Part shown: piece after piece, positions 54,402 through 64,000 of the stretch | Layout: every line of letters starts with the position of its first letter | Position numbering within the stretch: the first letter of the stretch is position 1 | NCBI RefSeq assembly: GCF_027943255.1 | Contig: NC_072893.1 | Coordinates: 19,986,001 to 20,050,000 of the forward strand | Reading direction: 5' to 3' | Origin: Anastrepha obliqua | Taxonomy: Eukaryota; Arthropoda; Insecta; Diptera; Tephritidae | DNA length: 64,000 nt | The notes under the pieces: generated by a model | Seen by the model: the letters and a program-made list of their open reading frames with translations, nothing else | Databases searched by the model: none | Told to the model about the DNA's origin: nothing | Translations under genes and position numbers: made by a program

Positions 54402-54409
54402 AGGTATCG

Positions 54410-54540
54410 TTCCCGTGACAGTCGGTTTTACGTTATCGGCTCGACCCGGATTTATATCCGGCCAAGGACTGTCACTCCAGCAGCAGTCCCCGTCCATGTA
54501 TGGGGAATGTTTATGCTGCTACAACAACAACAGCAAACCT
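54410..54540 (+). repeat. Dispersed repeat with CAA tail, copy 1
   Basis: Contains CCGGCCAAGGACTGTCACTC, then CCATGTATGGGGAATGTTTA and TGCTGCTACAACAACAAC. It matches 55397-55535 throughout and looks like the 3' end of a CAA-tailed LINE or SINE. Confidence 0.7.
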
Positions 54541-54637
54541 GGTATCTTTCATCCTTGACGGAACGAAAGAGTGGTGGGAATTCATTTACATGGGGCTTTC
54601 ATTAGTTTCATCGTGTCAGGTGACAATTAATTGTTAA

Positions 54638-54958
54638 CCCCTTAGCCTACACGATATCTACCAATTGCGCGAGCTATAATACGCAAGAAATTCGTTCGCG
54701 CGCCGTGCCATTCAACTGTTCAGCCGTGTACCCGAACTGGCGCAAAGTGTATACTTTTCGTAACATATATATTTCAATGCAACGAAAGGAATTGTGAAAT
54801 AATAAACAATGTTTAGGTACAAATAGTAATTTTAAGATGTCTAGGAAGTAATCATAATCAATTGATCACAAAGTCTTTACCACGAGTCAGACTCGTTGTT
54901 TTCGCTTATGGCACAAATTCTTTACCACGAGTCAGACTCGTGGCTATAGGCTAAAGGG
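54638..54958. mobile_element. 321-bp piggyBac-type MITE
   Basis: Flanked by TTAA at 54634-54637 and 54959-54962. Termini are CCCCTTAGCCTA and, as complement of the right end, CCCTTTAGCCTA. Inside the right half, TCTTTACCACGAGTCAGACT occurs twice, 41 bp apart, each with the palindrome ACGAGTCAGACTCGT. No coding. Confidence 0.85.
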
Positions 54959-54962
54959 TTAA

Positions 54963-55390
54963 AAAAATCGAAATTTTTGAAAAAAATAGTTCGATCAGCC
55001 ATGAGTTTTTTATGTTTTTCAAAAGCAATCTAAATTTTATTGAAATCTACCAAGCGATTTTTAAGTCACAGTGATCCCCAGTTAAAAAACATAGTTTTGA
55101 GAAAAACGCATTTAAAATTTTGCTATCGCTCCGGAGCGCCCTTTGTTAATTGTTAAATAACTCGAAAAGTATTTGTCGAATTCACTTCAAATTTTCACAA
55201 AATATTTTTAAGATATTATGCTTTAAGAAAATGCAAAAAAAATCCATTTTGTTTTTAATTCTGACTATCCCTAAACTTTTAAATAAAATGTAGCGATTTA
55301 TAAGCTTTGCTTGTTCTATGAATTTTAAAAGGGCATTCGATTCTCCTTAATAAATCAAGTTGTGAGCCTCTCCTTCACGTTATGGCATCA
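54963..55390. other. Unassigned AT-rich sequence
   Basis: No coding frame and no repeat boundaries recognised. Confidence 0.4.
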
Positions 55391-55396
55391 CATTCG

Positions 55397-55535
55397 AGGA
55401 CCACGACAGGCGGTTCAACACTATTGGAACGACCGGGATATATATCCCGCCAAGGACTGTCACTTCAGCAGCATTCCCCATATATATATGGGGAATGTTT
55501 ATGCTGCTACAACAACAACAACAACAGCAGGTTGA
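55397..55535 (+). repeat. Dispersed repeat with CAA tail, copy 2
   Basis: Matches 54410-54540: CCGCCAAGGACTGTCACTTC, CCCCATATATATATGGGG (a hairpin) and TGCTGCTACAACAACAACAA. The 5' boundary is not fixed. Confidence 0.7.
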
Positions 55536-55766
55536 CTGATGTCTCTGGGAACGAGTCGTCAAAGCGATCTGAGCCCTTTTGCCATATTCCGAATCCGTGC
55601 AGATGACTTCGCGGCATACCTTCACTTGCGAGAATGCCTGAGAGCACAGTATAAAATTCGTATTGCTATATCGTGTTGAAACTTATTGATTATACCCTCT
55701 CAAACAAATATATAAATATTTTCAGCAACAGCTTTTTTTAAGTATATTTCATTAAAAACAAAAAAT

Positions 55767-56662
55767 AGAGGTTGTCTGTAAAGTCGGTTTACTGGCGATA
55801 GTTTAACGTGACAACGTCATAAGAAAATATTGATGGAATGGTTGCAATTTTCAAAAGAAAATTTTAATTTTATTTGTTTCATAGATATTTTGTATGGATA
55901 TAAAGGAGGAGGTAAATGGAATTGCAATGGAATAGGTCAAGTTACATTTACACAAACGTGAAAAATGACAACAACATTGCAATGATAATGAAACATTTAT
56001 CAAATTCATGAAAGATATCTTCAATTTCTATTGTGCATCAGACGTTAATAAGTCAACAACACTAAGAGGCAACATCATCGATTTGCCTTTTTCAAGACAC
56101 TTTACACTCGAAACACTCCCTTTCATTTCCTACTTTTTCTATCATCGTCCTATTCTCAACAGAGAAATGGTTCATTACCATGCACACAGGAAGAAGGCAT
56201 ATGCAAATACAAGTATGTGAATTAATATACCTACATATGCGCATATACATACATATATATGCTCACTCAAGTAGGACAGAGCCAGATGTCGAACGTTGCC
56301 GTTCGTTTGCTTTGTCGTTCGTTCCGCGCTTTCGCTTGCAGTTCATTCAATGCAATGAGCAAGGTAACGACAAATGAGCAAGGTAACGGCAATGAGCAAG
56401 GCAACGACAAATGAGCAAGGTAACACTAATGAGCAAGGTAACGACACATTTCTTCGTGCGTGCAGCCGGCTAAATCGAATTATAAGACGTTATCACGTCA
56501 AAAAAATTACTAAAAAACATTTTTATCACTTCACGTGGAATCGCTTCTATGTTCAATTTCAAAGTTTGTTCTTTCCAATAAAATGCAATAAAAAATATTC
56601 ACGCGTCCTTTATTTATAGGAGAATTAAGTTCCCAAAGGTAGATGGACAACCCTGTATAACA
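55767..56662 (+). mobile_element. Candidate unclassified DNA transposon remnant
   Basis: The left end GAGGTTGTCTGTAAAGTCGG and the complement of the right end (ACAGGGTTGTCCATCTACC) share only a short match. TAACGTGACAACGTCATAAG (55803) and the complement of 56480-56500 (TGACGTGATAACGTCTTATA) form a clear subterminal inverted repeat. A small frame at 56008-56220 (STTLRGNIIDLPFSRHF, ISYFFYHRPILNR) resembles the end of an endonuclease/exonuclease domain sometimes attached to Helitron-type proteins; this is a weak resemblance. Boundaries uncertain. Confidence 0.4.
56353..56447 (+). repeat. ~18-bp minisatellite
   Basis: Five units of the type AATGAGCAAGGTAACGAC, with small length changes. Confidence 0.9.
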
Positions 56663-56784
56663 ATTAAAAATGATGTAATTGATTGCAAAAACTGTAACAC
56701 TGGTTTTCACAGCGTGCAAAAAAGTGCGGCCCAATGCTTTGTTTTGTTTTGAAATATTTTCAAGCCAAATAGTAGCTTTGAACA

Positions 56785-56960
56785 CGGACCTGCGTTTACG
56801 TTGGTGACTGTGAGCACCATTACAGTATCGGCGCTATAACCACCATTCACAATTTCAGTAAACTGCAATATGTATTGAATTTTCTCTTTGTTGAATTCCA
56901 TTGATAACACCCTGTAACTCACAGCTGAATGGAGCAAACAAAAATCAGCAATATGAAATG
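56785..56960 (+). repeat. Dispersed inverted-repeat family, copy 2
   Basis: TTTACGTTGGTGACTGTGAG … CATTACAGTATCGGCGCTAT … TAACACCCTGTAACTCACAG matches 53576-53725. Only the right-hand arm is present. Confidence 0.65.
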
Positions 56961-57095
56961 CCACTTTGCCCACGAGCTTAAACAGCCATCTCTTTCTCCA
57001 AACTAATATTTTTAATAAATTGGGAATAAAGAAATCTATATCAAATCTAAAAATGGGATACTGATATTTCGAATTTGTGCATTTTTATATTGTAA

Positions 57096-59871
57096 CTAGC
57101 GGACCCTCTGCCTGCTTCGCTAGGCATATCAAAATTAGAAATGAATAATGAACACTCGATTTAGATTCACTCTATGTGTATTTATTCTTTTTTTACAATA
57201 TAAAATTAATGTTAATTTTAAACTTAAACTAACGCAAACCTTTTTCGTAAACTACATTTTTTGTTTTGCCCTACACGTGAACATGATACATATAATTGTC
57301 CGTGGGAGAAGCATGCATATTCTAAGTCAATTCCGCATAATTCCAGCGATTGTCCTTGTGCTTTGTTTATTGTCATTGCAAATGCAAGACGTATTGGAAA
57401 TTGCAATCTTTTGAAGTCAAAAGCTAAATCTGGTGGAATCGGCGGAATACGCGGAATCAATATGTCTTCACCTTTGAATTTTCCTTTTAAAATTGTTGCT
57501 TCAATAAGATTATTAATGACCTTTTTGCTTCTGCTAATCTGCTAAGTAAAATAATTGGTGCACCAACTTTAAATTGTAAGCGATGAGCCGGCAGTCCAGG
57601 TAAATCCAAGGAATTTACAAATTCTGTTGAATAATTTACAGCGTCATCTTGATTTATAACTGTATCAATTGATTTAAATGTTACAATCTCACCAGGCATA
57701 TCATTTAAAATATTCGCATTCAATTGACGAACATCCTTATTTTTCGCAGCCAGTATTGCTCTTTCAGCTAACCAATTGTGATTTTGATAATTTTGCGCAA
57801 TATTTGGAAAAACACTTGAAACTAATTCTTGTTTTGTGTGTGCAAAATTACAAAAATTATCTGGCAAAGTGATTAAGCCAATAGCAGCATCAATAGGAAT
57901 TTGTCCATTTCCTATCTTCAGAAGTTGTCTTGAAAATTCGTCAGCCGATGCATAATTTTGCAAATAAACTCACAGATTTGTTTTCAAAGTCAAAGTTTTT
58001 ACGTGCCTCCATAAATGGGATGTCTTTAAACATGCTTTTAATTCACCTGCTGGTGTTGAACGGGGAATTATTGGCAAATTTTGACGAAAATCACCAGACA
58101 ATAATATTAAAGCACCACCAAATATTTCTTGATTATTACGTAAATCTTTCAAAGTTCTTTCCAATGCTTCCACTGATTTTTTATGTGCCATTGCACATTC
58201 ATCCCACATATTTAATTTGCATTGTTGCAAAACTCTTCCCATTCCAGTAAGTAATATAATTTTCTTTTTTCTATTGTTGAAATTAAATTTCTAATTCTTT
58301 TGGCCGCATAAGTTGATTTCCAATAAGTTAAAACAAAATAATTGAAAAGTAATGAATTTAATAAAAAAAAACATGAAAAACTTACAATGTGCATTACAAT
58401 CGCTAACAACAACAACGAAACCACAGTTTTTTTATTTTCACTGATTATTAAAATTTTACGCACAATATATTTTATTTTTATAAATTTTTTCCCAAAAAAA
58501 AAACAACAATGAAAAACACACTCATATTTGCTATTTTAGTTGTTAAATGAAAATGTGTTTCAGGTACTTTTTAATGTTGCAACTACTCTTTGACTTTGAA
58601 ACTGCTTACACTCACAAAATAATCCAACTCTTTTAAACACACATACAAATATAATTATTTATTTTGGGTTTCCCACTCGTCAAAGCAGCACATAAGGTTG
58701 CATTATTTAATTATTACCTAATACAAACTTGTTGTCTTTTAACAATGATAATATTACTATGTGAAATCAAGTAAATATGCATTTTTGTATTATATCCTGA
58801 GCATTTGTCTTCAGCGCTATACCAATGCTCGAACACTTGGAGCATGAAATTTACAGAAGAATTGTATATTAACAGAAATGCCTGAGAGCGCTATTTTAGT
58901 TATACCTGCTTTTAGGCATTTATCTCGTAAACGTACCTTTGCCCATATAAAATTGTCTACGTAAATGCATGAAAAAAGTGTTAGCATAACTTTTTCGAGT
59001 ATATGTGTATACATGCAGGAGGATTTATTTTTTACATTTTGCTCGTCGGCTTTCGCGTTTTCTTTTCTTGGTTTTAGACTTTCACCACAGAAAAATTACG
59101 CAAACCCATGAACAAAGTTATACTAATAGAAACCTGATCTTAATACTCGAGCTACCATCAAATTAACACATTTTATTTTTGAAAAGAACATTTATGGCGA
59201 CTGTCGATCCATATGATGGATTTCAAAAAATGTATGGATTCAACCGCTGAATAATTTCGTATATTTTAAATCCATCTAAACTTTTACATTTGAGCATTTA
59301 TATACATATATGTATTTAACATTTAATTTAAGTAATCGTTTCAATATTTGTCCAAAAACTTTGAGCTTCGAAAAATACAGGCTTATGGTTATTAATGGAA
59401 TCAAATATAATAATATATTTAACGAATTTTTATTTTATCTAAATCATAAAACGTTCAAATGAAGCTCAAAATATTTTTCCAGTTAAAAAAAAAGCAATGT
59501 GCTTTGATGCCGCGTCACGCATGCTTAAAAAGGAAAGAAAAGAGAGGACAACTATTGCGTTACGAATAATACAGTCGCATACGGCACCCGACATCGAAAC
59601 AATGTTATTCATGACTGTGTATATTCTATTCATTCGCGTGTATTTTCATTCCGTATACGTAATGTCCGCATAAGGGAAACACGCAAATATTGTATTTTTC
59701 ACACTTACACAACGCACGCATACTTTTACCGATTTCTTTAAAACTTCACATAAACCATCTATGGACCAATACCAATGATCTGTGAAAGTTTGATTGAAAT
59801 CGGTGAATGCGTTTAGGCGTGAATCGGCGACTAACGAACACAAAAAAACGTCTCCATTTTTATATATAAGA
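57096..59871 (-). mobile_element. Helitron, 2.8 kb, both termini, helicase remnant
   Basis: Read on the minus strand, the element starts TCTTATATATAAAAATGG, preceded by A, and ends CTAG at 57099-57096, followed by T. It has a hairpin, GCCT-AGCGAAGC-AGGC, 10 bp before CTAG. The 3' third holds helicase coding remnants (57224-58250). 58250-59870 is AT-rich with no Rep motif, so the N-terminal Rep nuclease and zinc finger are lost. The hairpin loop matches the Helitron at 46115-47566, so the two are probably related by transposition machinery. Confidence 0.8.
57224..58250 (-). pseudogene. Helitron Pif1-type helicase, C-terminal half
   Basis: On the minus strand: NMWDECAMAHKKSVEALERT (Walker B/motif II, DEC form), ALILLSGDFRQNLPII (motif III), then after an in-frame TGA at about 57970, LQNYASADEFSRQLLKIGNG … PAHRLQFKVGAPIILLSRLA. 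After a frameshift near 57490 comes RLQFPIRLAFAMTINKAQGQ, then the last motif with HGQLYVSCSRVG. Walker A (GPGG-GKT) is not present. The order and spacing match Helitron RepHel proteins. A stop and a frameshift make it a pseudogene. Confidence 0.9.
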
Positions 59872-60378
59872 TTACTACTACTTATGTGCGAACACATATA
59901 TTTAGTTATAGAGTATTAAAACTACTTAGTAATTATAAGCTAAAATTATTGTAGAAATAAGCTATGCTAATTTTTGTTTGCTTAGAAAAATTTAATATTT
60001 CTCGTAATAGTTTTGTTAATATATTATTATTTTAAAATCCAAATTTACCATAAATAAATAGCTTTACACCAAAATTATGCTATAATGATTAAATAACTTT
60101 TCCTGTTTTAATTAACAGTTCAATTCAAAGGCCACTCCAGCCAATAACTTAGCTCTTAAATACAATAATTATTGTAAATGATTATATAATTGAAGTGGAG
60201 CCGCGAATAACGTTTTAAAAGCCATTTTTTTCAAAGCGTGTTTTTCTGCAGATTTCCGTTACTATTACCCTCTTGCATCTCTAAAGCATCAAATAAGTTA
60301 AAATTTCGGACCATAAGGCATTTAAAAAGCAATTAGAAGAAGTCAGTCCGTGGAAGAACGTTGTAAGTTACACGCAAA
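59872..60378. other. Unassigned AT-rich sequence
   Basis: No gene. ATAACGTTTTAAAAGCC near 60210-60226 partly recurs as AACGTTTTAAAACCC near 61463-61478 and may mark the ends of the transposon-like relic between them. Confidence 0.35.
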
Positions 60379-61052
60379 ATGACACGATCTCAATTGTCAA
60401 AGGAAATTGATAAGTGTAACAGAGGTACAAAAAGGAAATGTAATGTTGAAAAGTGGAGTGATAATAAAAACAAAAAGCTTAGAAATAGTGGAAATTCATA
60501 TATAACCAAGAAAAACAAAAGTATCCCTCAAAAAAACGCCCCAGAACAAGTAATGTGGAAAAACGATTTAAGTGTACTTGCTGTAATTTTATTTTATTTA
60601 TTGTTTTTATTTAGGTTTGTGATTGTCGTTGCTATTTCTATTGCGAAAAATTTAGTGTTAGTCAAATAAAGGACTATTTTGTCCAATTCTATGAAAAAAA
60701 TGATAATGAACAAACGGTTTTTTTATCGTCTTTGATCGAATTGAGCTTTCTTCCATGTGATCGAGATTTTGCACTTATTGTAAAAAAAAAGAAAACTTCC
60801 CATCTTTTTATACCCGAAGATGTTTCTCTATTAATTGCATCTATGAGACAGTCGAATCCATTTAATGTACATCAAATGGATCTAAATGATTTTAAAAATT
60901 TTGACGCTCTCAAACAAAATTTATATAAGGATCCTAAATGCAAAATTACCGAAGCTAGATGGCTTCAGATTTCTACTGATGATCTAAACATACTAAGAGT
61001 ACGAAAAAATCATAATGTAGCAGAAACATGGTCATGCGATAATTTGTATTAA
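60379..61052 (+). pseudogene. Spliced transposon-like relic with Cys-rich and C-terminal block
   Basis: Exon 60379-60549 and exon 60615-61052 are joined across a 65-bp GT-AG intron, giving 202 residues. The N-terminus is basic (KKLRNSGNSYITKKNKSIP). After splicing follows PEQVCDCRCYFYCEKFSVSQ, a Cys-rich segment. It then jumps to IELSFLPCDRDFALI, LFIPEDVSLLIASMRQSNPF and ITEARWLQIS. I recognise this pair of blocks from long uncharacterised insect proteins (600+ residues, DUF7869-like) that look transposon-derived. The whole middle, which should hold the catalytic core, is missing. It may be an internally deleted copy; a functional short protein cannot be excluded because both exons are free of stops. 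Confidence 0.6.
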
Positions 61053-61490
61053 ACAAAAGCAGAACTTGAAAAATTTTGCGATGCCTCCACTTCGAAAGGA
61101 ATACATTAGTATAAGTGATGACAAAAAAAGATCTCCTTGCAATGACGTCATACTTGCCTGAGAAGTACGCGGAGTTCTACTGCATTAAATAAAGATAGTA
61201 TATAAACCTTTTACTTGAAAGAGCACACTTACACGATGGTTTTTTGCCCTATTTATGTAAAAGTGACCGTGAAAACATTCGTAAATAAATATTTGAAAAG
61301 AAGTAGACAAAAAATATAGGTTGAAAAGTTATTGTGTAAAAGAGCTTAAAGCTATATTCATATTGTAGTTTTTGGAATAATTTCATTTCTGTTTTGAACA
61401 CATTTTTTTTGCGATAGTAACATTTTAAACGAGTTCCTAAAAACCGTATTGCTCAATAGAACAACGTTTTAAAACCCATCAGTATAGATT
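61053..61490. other. Unassigned sequence
   Basis: No coding or repeat signal, apart from CGTTTTAAAACCC, which resembles sequence near 60214. Confidence 0.35.
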
Positions 61491-61496
61491 CTGTGC

Positions 61497-61555
61497 ATAG
61501 TGGAAAAACGTTTTAACTGCTGTCGCGCTTGGAATATGAAACGTTTTTCCACTGA
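61497..61555. repeat. Hairpin with perfect 15-bp stem
   Basis: AGTGGAAAAACGTTT at about 61497-61511 is complementary to AAACGTTTTTCCACT near 61539-61553. Possibly the terminal part of the transposon-like relic upstream. Confidence 0.75.
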
Positions 61556-61619
61556 AAAAAATTGTAAAATAACCACTTACTTGTAATTCGCCTTAGACTC
61601 CAACTACATTTTATCCAAA

Positions 61620-62590
61620 CTGGTCTTACAGTGAAGAGAGGAGCTGGAACTGCTCAGCCATTGGCTTGAAATTACTCTGATATGGGTTCTCGGTCATAGG
61701 AACATACGGGGCAATGAGATAGCGGATGAGCTAGCAAGAAAGGGCTCAACACTAGACATAGCAGAGGCGGTGGCAGTTTCCGCCCCACTGAACACACTAA
61801 AAGCATCTATTGCTTCACACTATCATGCTTTAGCCGAAAGAAGATGGAAGCAAATACCTACATGTATTACAACAAAAAACACATGGCCGTCATATAAAAT
61901 CCAAAGGACGAAGGACCTGCTAGGACGTTCTCGGCCAAACATTTCACGCATCACTGCAATCCTTACAGGTCATTGGAAAGTAGGGGCTTATGCAGCTAGA
62001 CTCAATCTACCCTTCAATCCTATCTGTAGAAGCTGTTAAGCAGAAGGGGCACTATTTATATGAATGTCCGGGGCTAGCCAGCGCACGACTCCGATCCTTC
62101 GGTAAGCCTTTCCTACAGCAAATTAAGGAGATCTCAGACATCGAGATAAAAGATTTGCTGTTATACTTGGACCTCACTAAATCGTCCCCTTAGTATTAAA
62201 ATAGCCTATAAATTTTTTGATGTTTTGAGAAAATGAATTTCAAACTTTTTGTAAAAAGTAGCCCTCACTCAAATCTCGTTATGTCTGTAAATATTTATTA
62301 TTTTTTGACTGACGTTTTGCCCCACTTTGTGGAACTAGAATTTGAGAAAATTTTGACCACATATAAAATCGACGATGGAGAATCCAAAAATTCAATAAAA
62401 AAATAATAGCCTATGAGCACATAGGCTATTGTTATACTAAGGGGACGAAATATGGATCTGACTTGGAAACAAAAAAAAAAAAAAATACATCATCACATGA
62501 GATAGTGGTAGTAAAACGGCGCTGGTCACTAATTAGGAGTATTTCATTGGAAATGTTCAACCACCTCAACAACAACAACAACTTGTAATT
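61620..62590 (+). mobile_element. RNase H-bearing LINE 3' end with CAA tail
   Basis: The plus sense reads VLGHRNIRGNEIADELARKG (end of RNase H), LTGHWKVGAYAARLNLPFNP and ICRSC (61770-62039). After a +1 shift it continues YECPGLASARLRSFGKPFLQ and DLLLYLDLTKSS-stop (61990-62193). A 3' untranslated end with TTCAACCACCTCAACAACAA lies at 62558-62580. A palindromic MITE-like insertion (about 62186-62444) separates coding from tail. 5' truncated. Confidence 0.75.
62186..62444. mobile_element. MITE-like insertion with ~25-bp inverted ends
   Basis: The left end TCCCCTTAGTATTAAAATAG is matched by the complement of the right end TCCCCTTAGTATAACAATAG, both continuing CCTAT. About 259 bp, non-coding, inside a LINE 3' end. 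Target duplication not resolved (CG or none). Confidence 0.65.
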
Positions 62591-63060
62591 CGAAATTAAA
62601 ATTCCCAAATTTTTTTTCGTATAAGTTATTAATGTCATTGTTTTGGACAAGCCAAAAATACAGGAACAAAAAACAGTAACAAAGCCTCCAAAAACGTTTG
62701 TTTTATTTCCTGTAAAAAACGATTTTGGCATTTACAACGTTATTCGCAGCTCCGCTTAAATTATTTTATTTTTATTTTATTATAAATATTTTATTTCCAT
62801 CTAAATACAAAATTTATCAACCTCTACATTCAAATATTTGCGCAACAGTTTGCTTTCGCTACACAGCTCGCCAAACTGTTTGCTTCTTATTGGCATTTCC
62901 AACTGACAGCTACAACTGTCATTGTGTCCACACCTTTATTAGGGAGGTGTTCGTTTGTTTGTGTTGACAATAGTTGTAGTGAAGTTTATATTTCCATTAC
63001 TGCATTTAATTCGAGTATTTTTTTATATATAAAAAGCAAACAGATTGCATAGCGAAAGAA
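62591..63060. other. Upstream region of the claudin-like gene
   Basis: AT-rich. TATATATAAAAAG near 63024-63036 lies 25-40 bp before the ATG and could be a TATA-like site or leader sequence. No other gene. Confidence 0.4.
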
Positions 63061-64000
63061 ATGCGCAACTTCTCGAAGCAACAGTCACAAGACACTGCCG
63101 ACACGAGCATCGAAAAAGGCGACTACCCACGCGCTTCAAGTGAGTGGCGACGATGATGATGTACATCAAGAGGCAGCCGCCGTCGCAGCCCTAAACACTG
63201 ATTCACCATATTGTTATTAAACAATTGTGGCCCATTATTTTATTCATATTTTAGTCAGTGCATGCATATAATTGAATATATTTAACTTCATTTAGATGGC
63301 GTGGTAATCGGTGGTGTGGTCACTTTTGTGGCCTACTTTTTCCTCATGATGGCCTTCTGCTCGCCCTACTGGATTGAGTCGTACGAAGAGACACATAGCA
63401 GCTTCAAAAATATGGGCTTGTGGGAATATTGTTTTAAGAATTTCGTATATCCGTATTATCAATTTCCGCGTCAATTCAATGGTTGTCACAATATTTTCAG
63501 CCACGTAAGTGGGAATGCTACAAATGCGATTTATATGAGCTATATTTTATTGAAAATTCGTTTTTTTTCGCAGGAATATTATGTTATAAGAGAATACTTG
63601 TTGCCGGGTTGGCTGATGGCTGTACAGGCATTCGTAACTTTGGCTTTCCTCTTGACATTCGCCGCTTTGGTACTTCTAGCGCTGGTTGTTATACGCCTAC
63701 CATTGAAGGGTGTGCTACAGTATGAGTGGCTATTGATACGTATATCATATTTGTGTACTGCAAGCTCTTGTAAGTGAACCAAAAAAAAAGAAAACTATGA
63801 ATTATCTGGAAATAACTATTTTAAATATTATTGCTTTGCAGCAATATTCCTGTTTCTCGCAGTATGCATTTTCGGTGGCTGTGCCTACCGTCGCGATTGG
63901 CTTATGTATCCCAAATTCAATGTACTCGGCTGGTCATATGCTGTAGCTGTTGTCTCTTTTATCACGCTTGGCGTCGGTTCTTTAATTTTACATCGCGAAG
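63061..64000 (+). CDS. pck: Claudin-like septate-junction protein (partial, 4 exons)
   Basis: Exons 63061-63139, 63296-63504, 63574-63769 and 63842 onward are in frame with GT-AG introns; the window ends inside exon 4. After a short cytoplasmic N-terminus (MRNFSKQQSQDTADTSIEKG) the first membrane helix is VVIGGVVTFVAYFFLMMAFC. The first extracellular loop has the claudin signature: W in SPYWIES, GLW in NMGLWEYC, and a second Cys in FNGCHNIF. Further helices are MAVQAFVTLAFLLTFAALVL, SSIFLFLAVCIFGGCAYR and GWSYAVAVVSFITLGVG. This fits the insect septate-junction claudins, closest in my recognition to Drosophila pickel/megatrachea, which is needed for the epithelial barrier and tracheal tube size. 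The 69-bp second intron has no stop and is a multiple of three. The start ATG is the first in frame. Confidence 0.8.

Noticed and set aside
55382..55625. Frames on both strands with Cys- or Asn-runs
   Set aside because: Caused by the CAA-tail repeat at 55397-55535.
62432..62731. 99-codon minus-strand frame
   Set aside because: Lies antisense across a LINE 3' untranslated end with A-runs; no motif.

Overview
This looks like nuclear DNA from a higher fly, most likely a tephritid fruit fly. Four kinds of evidence point there: multi-exon insect genes with short GT-AG introns, a tRNA-headed SINE of a type I associate with tephritids, many mariner, I/R1-like LINE, RTE-like, piggyBac and Helitron relics, and AT-rich introns. 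Nothing bacterial is visible. The species assignment is inference; no search was run.

Five host protein genes can be supported, all in 29.4-64 kb. Their order is an Mpv17/PMP22-family gene (+, 29404-34065), a convergent trypsin-fold protease (-, 34382-35084, no clear first exon), a second complete secreted protease (-, 41940-43006), a second Mpv17-family gene (+, 49000-52989), and the first four exons of a claudin-like gene (+, 63061-64000). From memory, the Drosophila melanogaster X-chromosome cluster CG14777-CG14780 combines Mpv17-family genes, the claudin pickel/megatrachea and a serine protease, so this may be the orthologous block greatly expanded by repeats. The two Mpv17 genes share a phase-1 intron at the same codon, and the two proteases share the exon junction after GWGLNA, so both pairs are tandem duplicates.

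Layout. 0-7.2 kb: a mariner-like deletion element, then an old LINE split by a younger I-like LINE with an intact RT-RNase H reading frame, then a mariner relic split by an RTE-like fragment. 7.2-19.3 kb: further nested LINE, RTE-like, mariner, Tc1 and MITE fragments, including a LINE inserted antisense into its own family. 19.3-29.4 kb: no coding signal, but a SINE, a ~270-bp tandem repeat, a 1.2-kb satellite, a TA-flanked MITE and mariner/LINE ends. 29.4-35.1 kb: the first Mpv17 and protease genes. 35-41.9 kb: AT-rich repeat, LINEs, a piggyBac relic and a TTAA MITE. 41.9-53 kb: the second protease, a mariner within a mariner, a Helitron carrying a 249-bp tandem repeat, and the second Mpv17 gene with a mariner in its first intron. 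53-63 kb: hairpins, MITEs, a 2.8-kb Helitron with helicase remnants and a small spliced transposon-like relic. 63-64 kb: the claudin gene.

The most informative structure is the nesting. At several sites the inserted element can be removed exactly at its target-site duplication and the interrupted reading frame reads through again, which fixes both boundaries and relative age. I found no convincing new functional system. The window is best read as a conserved gene block embedded in layered transposon debris.
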